Positions 62,664-64,000 of a stretch of DNA of 64,000 nucleotides are shown piece after piece. This stretch comes from Mesorhizobium sp. YM1C-6-2 (lineage in GTDB: Bacteria > Pseudomonadota > Alphaproteobacteria > Rhizobiales > Rhizobiaceae). The DNA lies in contig NZ_RCIZ01000002.1 in assembly GCF_003666685.1 (NCBI RefSeq), positions 392,501 to 456,500 on the forward strand, read 5' to 3'. The stretch's first letter is position 1; the number at the start of each line of letters is the position of its first letter. The translations under genes were made by a program, and so were the position numbers. The notes below the pieces were generated by a model, which was not told where the DNA came from, ran no database searches, and worked only from the letters and a program-made list of their open reading frames with translations.

Positions 62664-64000
62664 TTAGAGGTTGAGGTCCTGCAGGTGCACGAAACCAAGC
62701 GTGTCGATGCTGATTCCGGTCACCTCCTGGCGCGACGCGATCAGGTAGCCGGGCTCATAGAGCGGGGCCCAGAACGCCTGATCGACCAGGATGTCCTGGA
62801 TGCCGAATACTAAATCCTTTCGCTCGGCGGCGTCGAATGACAGCCGCTGACCGTCCAGCTTGCCCTGCAGATCCGCGTTTTCCGGCGCAAAGCAGAAGTT
62901 GAGACCGCCGCCCTTGCCGAAGAGCGCAACGAGGATGTCGGGATCGCCGAAGGTGTAGTACAGCGCGACAGCCGTGCTCTCGCCCTTGCCGGCCAGCGCC
63001 AGCGCATCCCCGACCGGAAGGATCTGGACGGACATCTTGATGCCGACCGCGGCCAGATCGGCCTGGACGACTTCCGCGACACGCTTGAAGATCGGCGCGT
63101 CGAAGATGATCAGTTCGAACTCGAAACCGTCGCCGAGGCCGGCCGAGGCAAGCAGCTCCTTCGCCTTCGCCGGATCGAACGGATACTTGCTTTCGGTCGC
63201 CGGATTGTACTGCGGGAACACCGAAGTCAGCGGGCTTGCCGCGGGCTTGCCGTTGCCGTCCAGCACCAGGGCGATGATCTTTTCCTTGTCGACGGCAAGG
63301 TTGACCGCCTGGCGGGCTTCAAGCTTGTCGAAGGGCGGCTTCGACTGGTTGAAGATGATGCCGAACACGCTCGGCGCCTGCTGGCGGCTGATCCGCAGGC
63401 TCGGATCGGACTCGATCTCGCGGGCGCGGTCGAAGGGAACCGCATTGTCGCCGGCCAGCAGATCGACCTCGCCGCCCTGAAGGGCCGCAATACGGGTCGA
63501 ATCCTCGGGGATCACCACATAGGTGGCAGCCTCGAGATGCGCCTTGCCGGCGTTCTCATACCACGGCGTTGCCCAGTCGTGCTCATCGTTGCGGACCAGC
63601 CTGATGCCGGTGTCCGGCTCCCATGCCTCCAGCTTGAACGGACCGGTGCCGATCGGCTGACGGCCGATCTTGTCGCCCATCGATTCGAACGCCGTCGGGC
63701 TCATCGGTGCGCAATAGCTGTAGCCAAGACCGACCCAGAGGGGAACGAAGGGCGACGTGTAGTGATATGCAACCGTCAGATCGTCTATCGCCTCGACCTT
63801 TTCCAAAGGCCCGAGCAGGAATGCGTTGGGGCTTGCCGTTTCCGGCGCCTGGTGACGCGCGACGGTCTTGGCGACCGCCTCGGCGTTGAACGGCGTGCCG
63901 TCATGGAATTTCACATCGGGACGAAGCTTGAACGTGACCGTCTTGTTCTCGTTGGAGAACTCCCAGCTCAGAGCCAGGCCCGGATAGACCTCACCCTTCT
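62664..64000 (-). CDS. Dipeptide/oligopeptide ABC substrate-binding protein, partial
   Basis: The C-terminal 445 residues or so of an SBP_bac_5 protein; the start lies beyond the right edge, and the frame is open from base 64000. Marks are LRPDVKFHDGTPFNAEAVAKT, the conserved PIGTGPFKLEAWEPDTGIRLVRNDEHD block and FGIIFNQSKPPFDKLEARQAVNLAVDKE. The peptide-family fold is complete at the C-terminus. It delivers a peptide, opine or other solute to the permeases downstream; it is the promoter-proximal gene of the operon that runs to 58012. Confidence 0.9.
   Translation of the reverse strand, partial: KGEVYPGLALSWEFSNENKTVTFKLRPDVKFHDGTPFNAEAVAKTVARHQAPETASPNAFLLGPLEKVEAIDDLTVAYHYTSPFVPLWVGLGYSYCAPMSPTAFESMGDKIGRQPIGTGPFKLEAWEPDTGIRLVRNDEHDWATPWYENAGKAHLEAATYVVIPEDSTRIAALQGGEVDLLAGDNAVPFDRAREIESDPSLRISRQQAPSVFGIIFNQSKPPFDKLEARQAVNLAVDKEKIIALVLDGNGKPAASPLTSVFPQYNPATESKYPFDPAKAKELLASAGLGDGFEFELIIFDAPIFKRVAEVVQADLAAVGIKMSVQILPVGDALALAGKGESTAVALYYTFGDPDILVALFGKGGGLNFCFAPENADLQGKLDGQRLSFDAAERKDLVFGIQDILVDQAFWAPLYEPGYLIASRQEVTGISIDTLGFVHLQDLNL

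Overview
The window looks like chromosomal DNA of a GC-rich alphaproteobacterium of the order Hyphomicrobiales (Rhizobiales), most like Mesorhizobium and other Phyllobacteriaceae. The basis is gene content: tandem extensin-like C-domain proteins, a DUF3775 protein, a YcgN-type cysteine-cluster protein, a SIMPL-domain protein next to a Bep/Acr-type RND pump, and a high density of ABC uptake operons. Genus assignment is inference from family knowledge only.

Bases 1-18,020 are housekeeping and envelope genes: the end of a CNNM/hemolysin-type protein, an LssY-C protein, two extensin-like proteins, a DUF3775 protein, an SLC13/ArsB-type carrier, an HSDL2-like SDR, a MazE/MazF-type toxin-antitoxin pair with a 14-bp palindrome at its promoter, a UPF0114 membrane protein, a repeat-rich OmpA-family protein, YcgN, a small secreted protein, a SIMPL protein, a complete RND efflux pair and a DUF1254 protein.

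Bases 18,021-25,544 hold a ribose-type ABC transporter operon that converges on a two-gene operon (glycerol-1-phosphate-dehydrogenase-like enzyme plus an unassigned TIM-barrel protein). A tRNA with anticodon CAU follows at 25,947, then about 500 AT-rich bases that look like an insertion scar, a DmpA-type peptidase, recQ, and a frameshifted remnant of N-formylglutamate amidohydrolase.

Bases 29,734-38,782 are an IclR-controlled catabolic cluster: regulator, ThDP enzyme, polar-amino-acid-type ABC transporter, FAD monooxygenase, acyl-CoA-dehydrogenase-like enzyme, RidA protein and aldehyde dehydrogenase. A decayed DapA-family fragment and an isochorismatase-fold hydrolase follow.

Bases 39,961-57,733 are the most interesting part. 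A TetR-family gene sits in the middle of four transcription units: a branched-chain/amide-type ABC transporter plus aldehyde dehydrogenase, a DapA-family lyase, a sugar-type ABC transporter, and an acetyltransferase/atypical SDR/amidase/GMC-oxidoreductase operon. Four copies of the 16-bp inverted repeat AACCAACTAGTTGGTT or a close variant lie upstream of these units, one of them forming the last codons and stop of the regulator gene itself. This predicts a single, apparently undescribed regulon for uptake and oxidation of an alcohol- or amide-containing compound. The window ends with a dipeptide/oligopeptide-type ABC operon (58,012-64,000) whose promoter-distal gene is a cupin-type XRE regulator.
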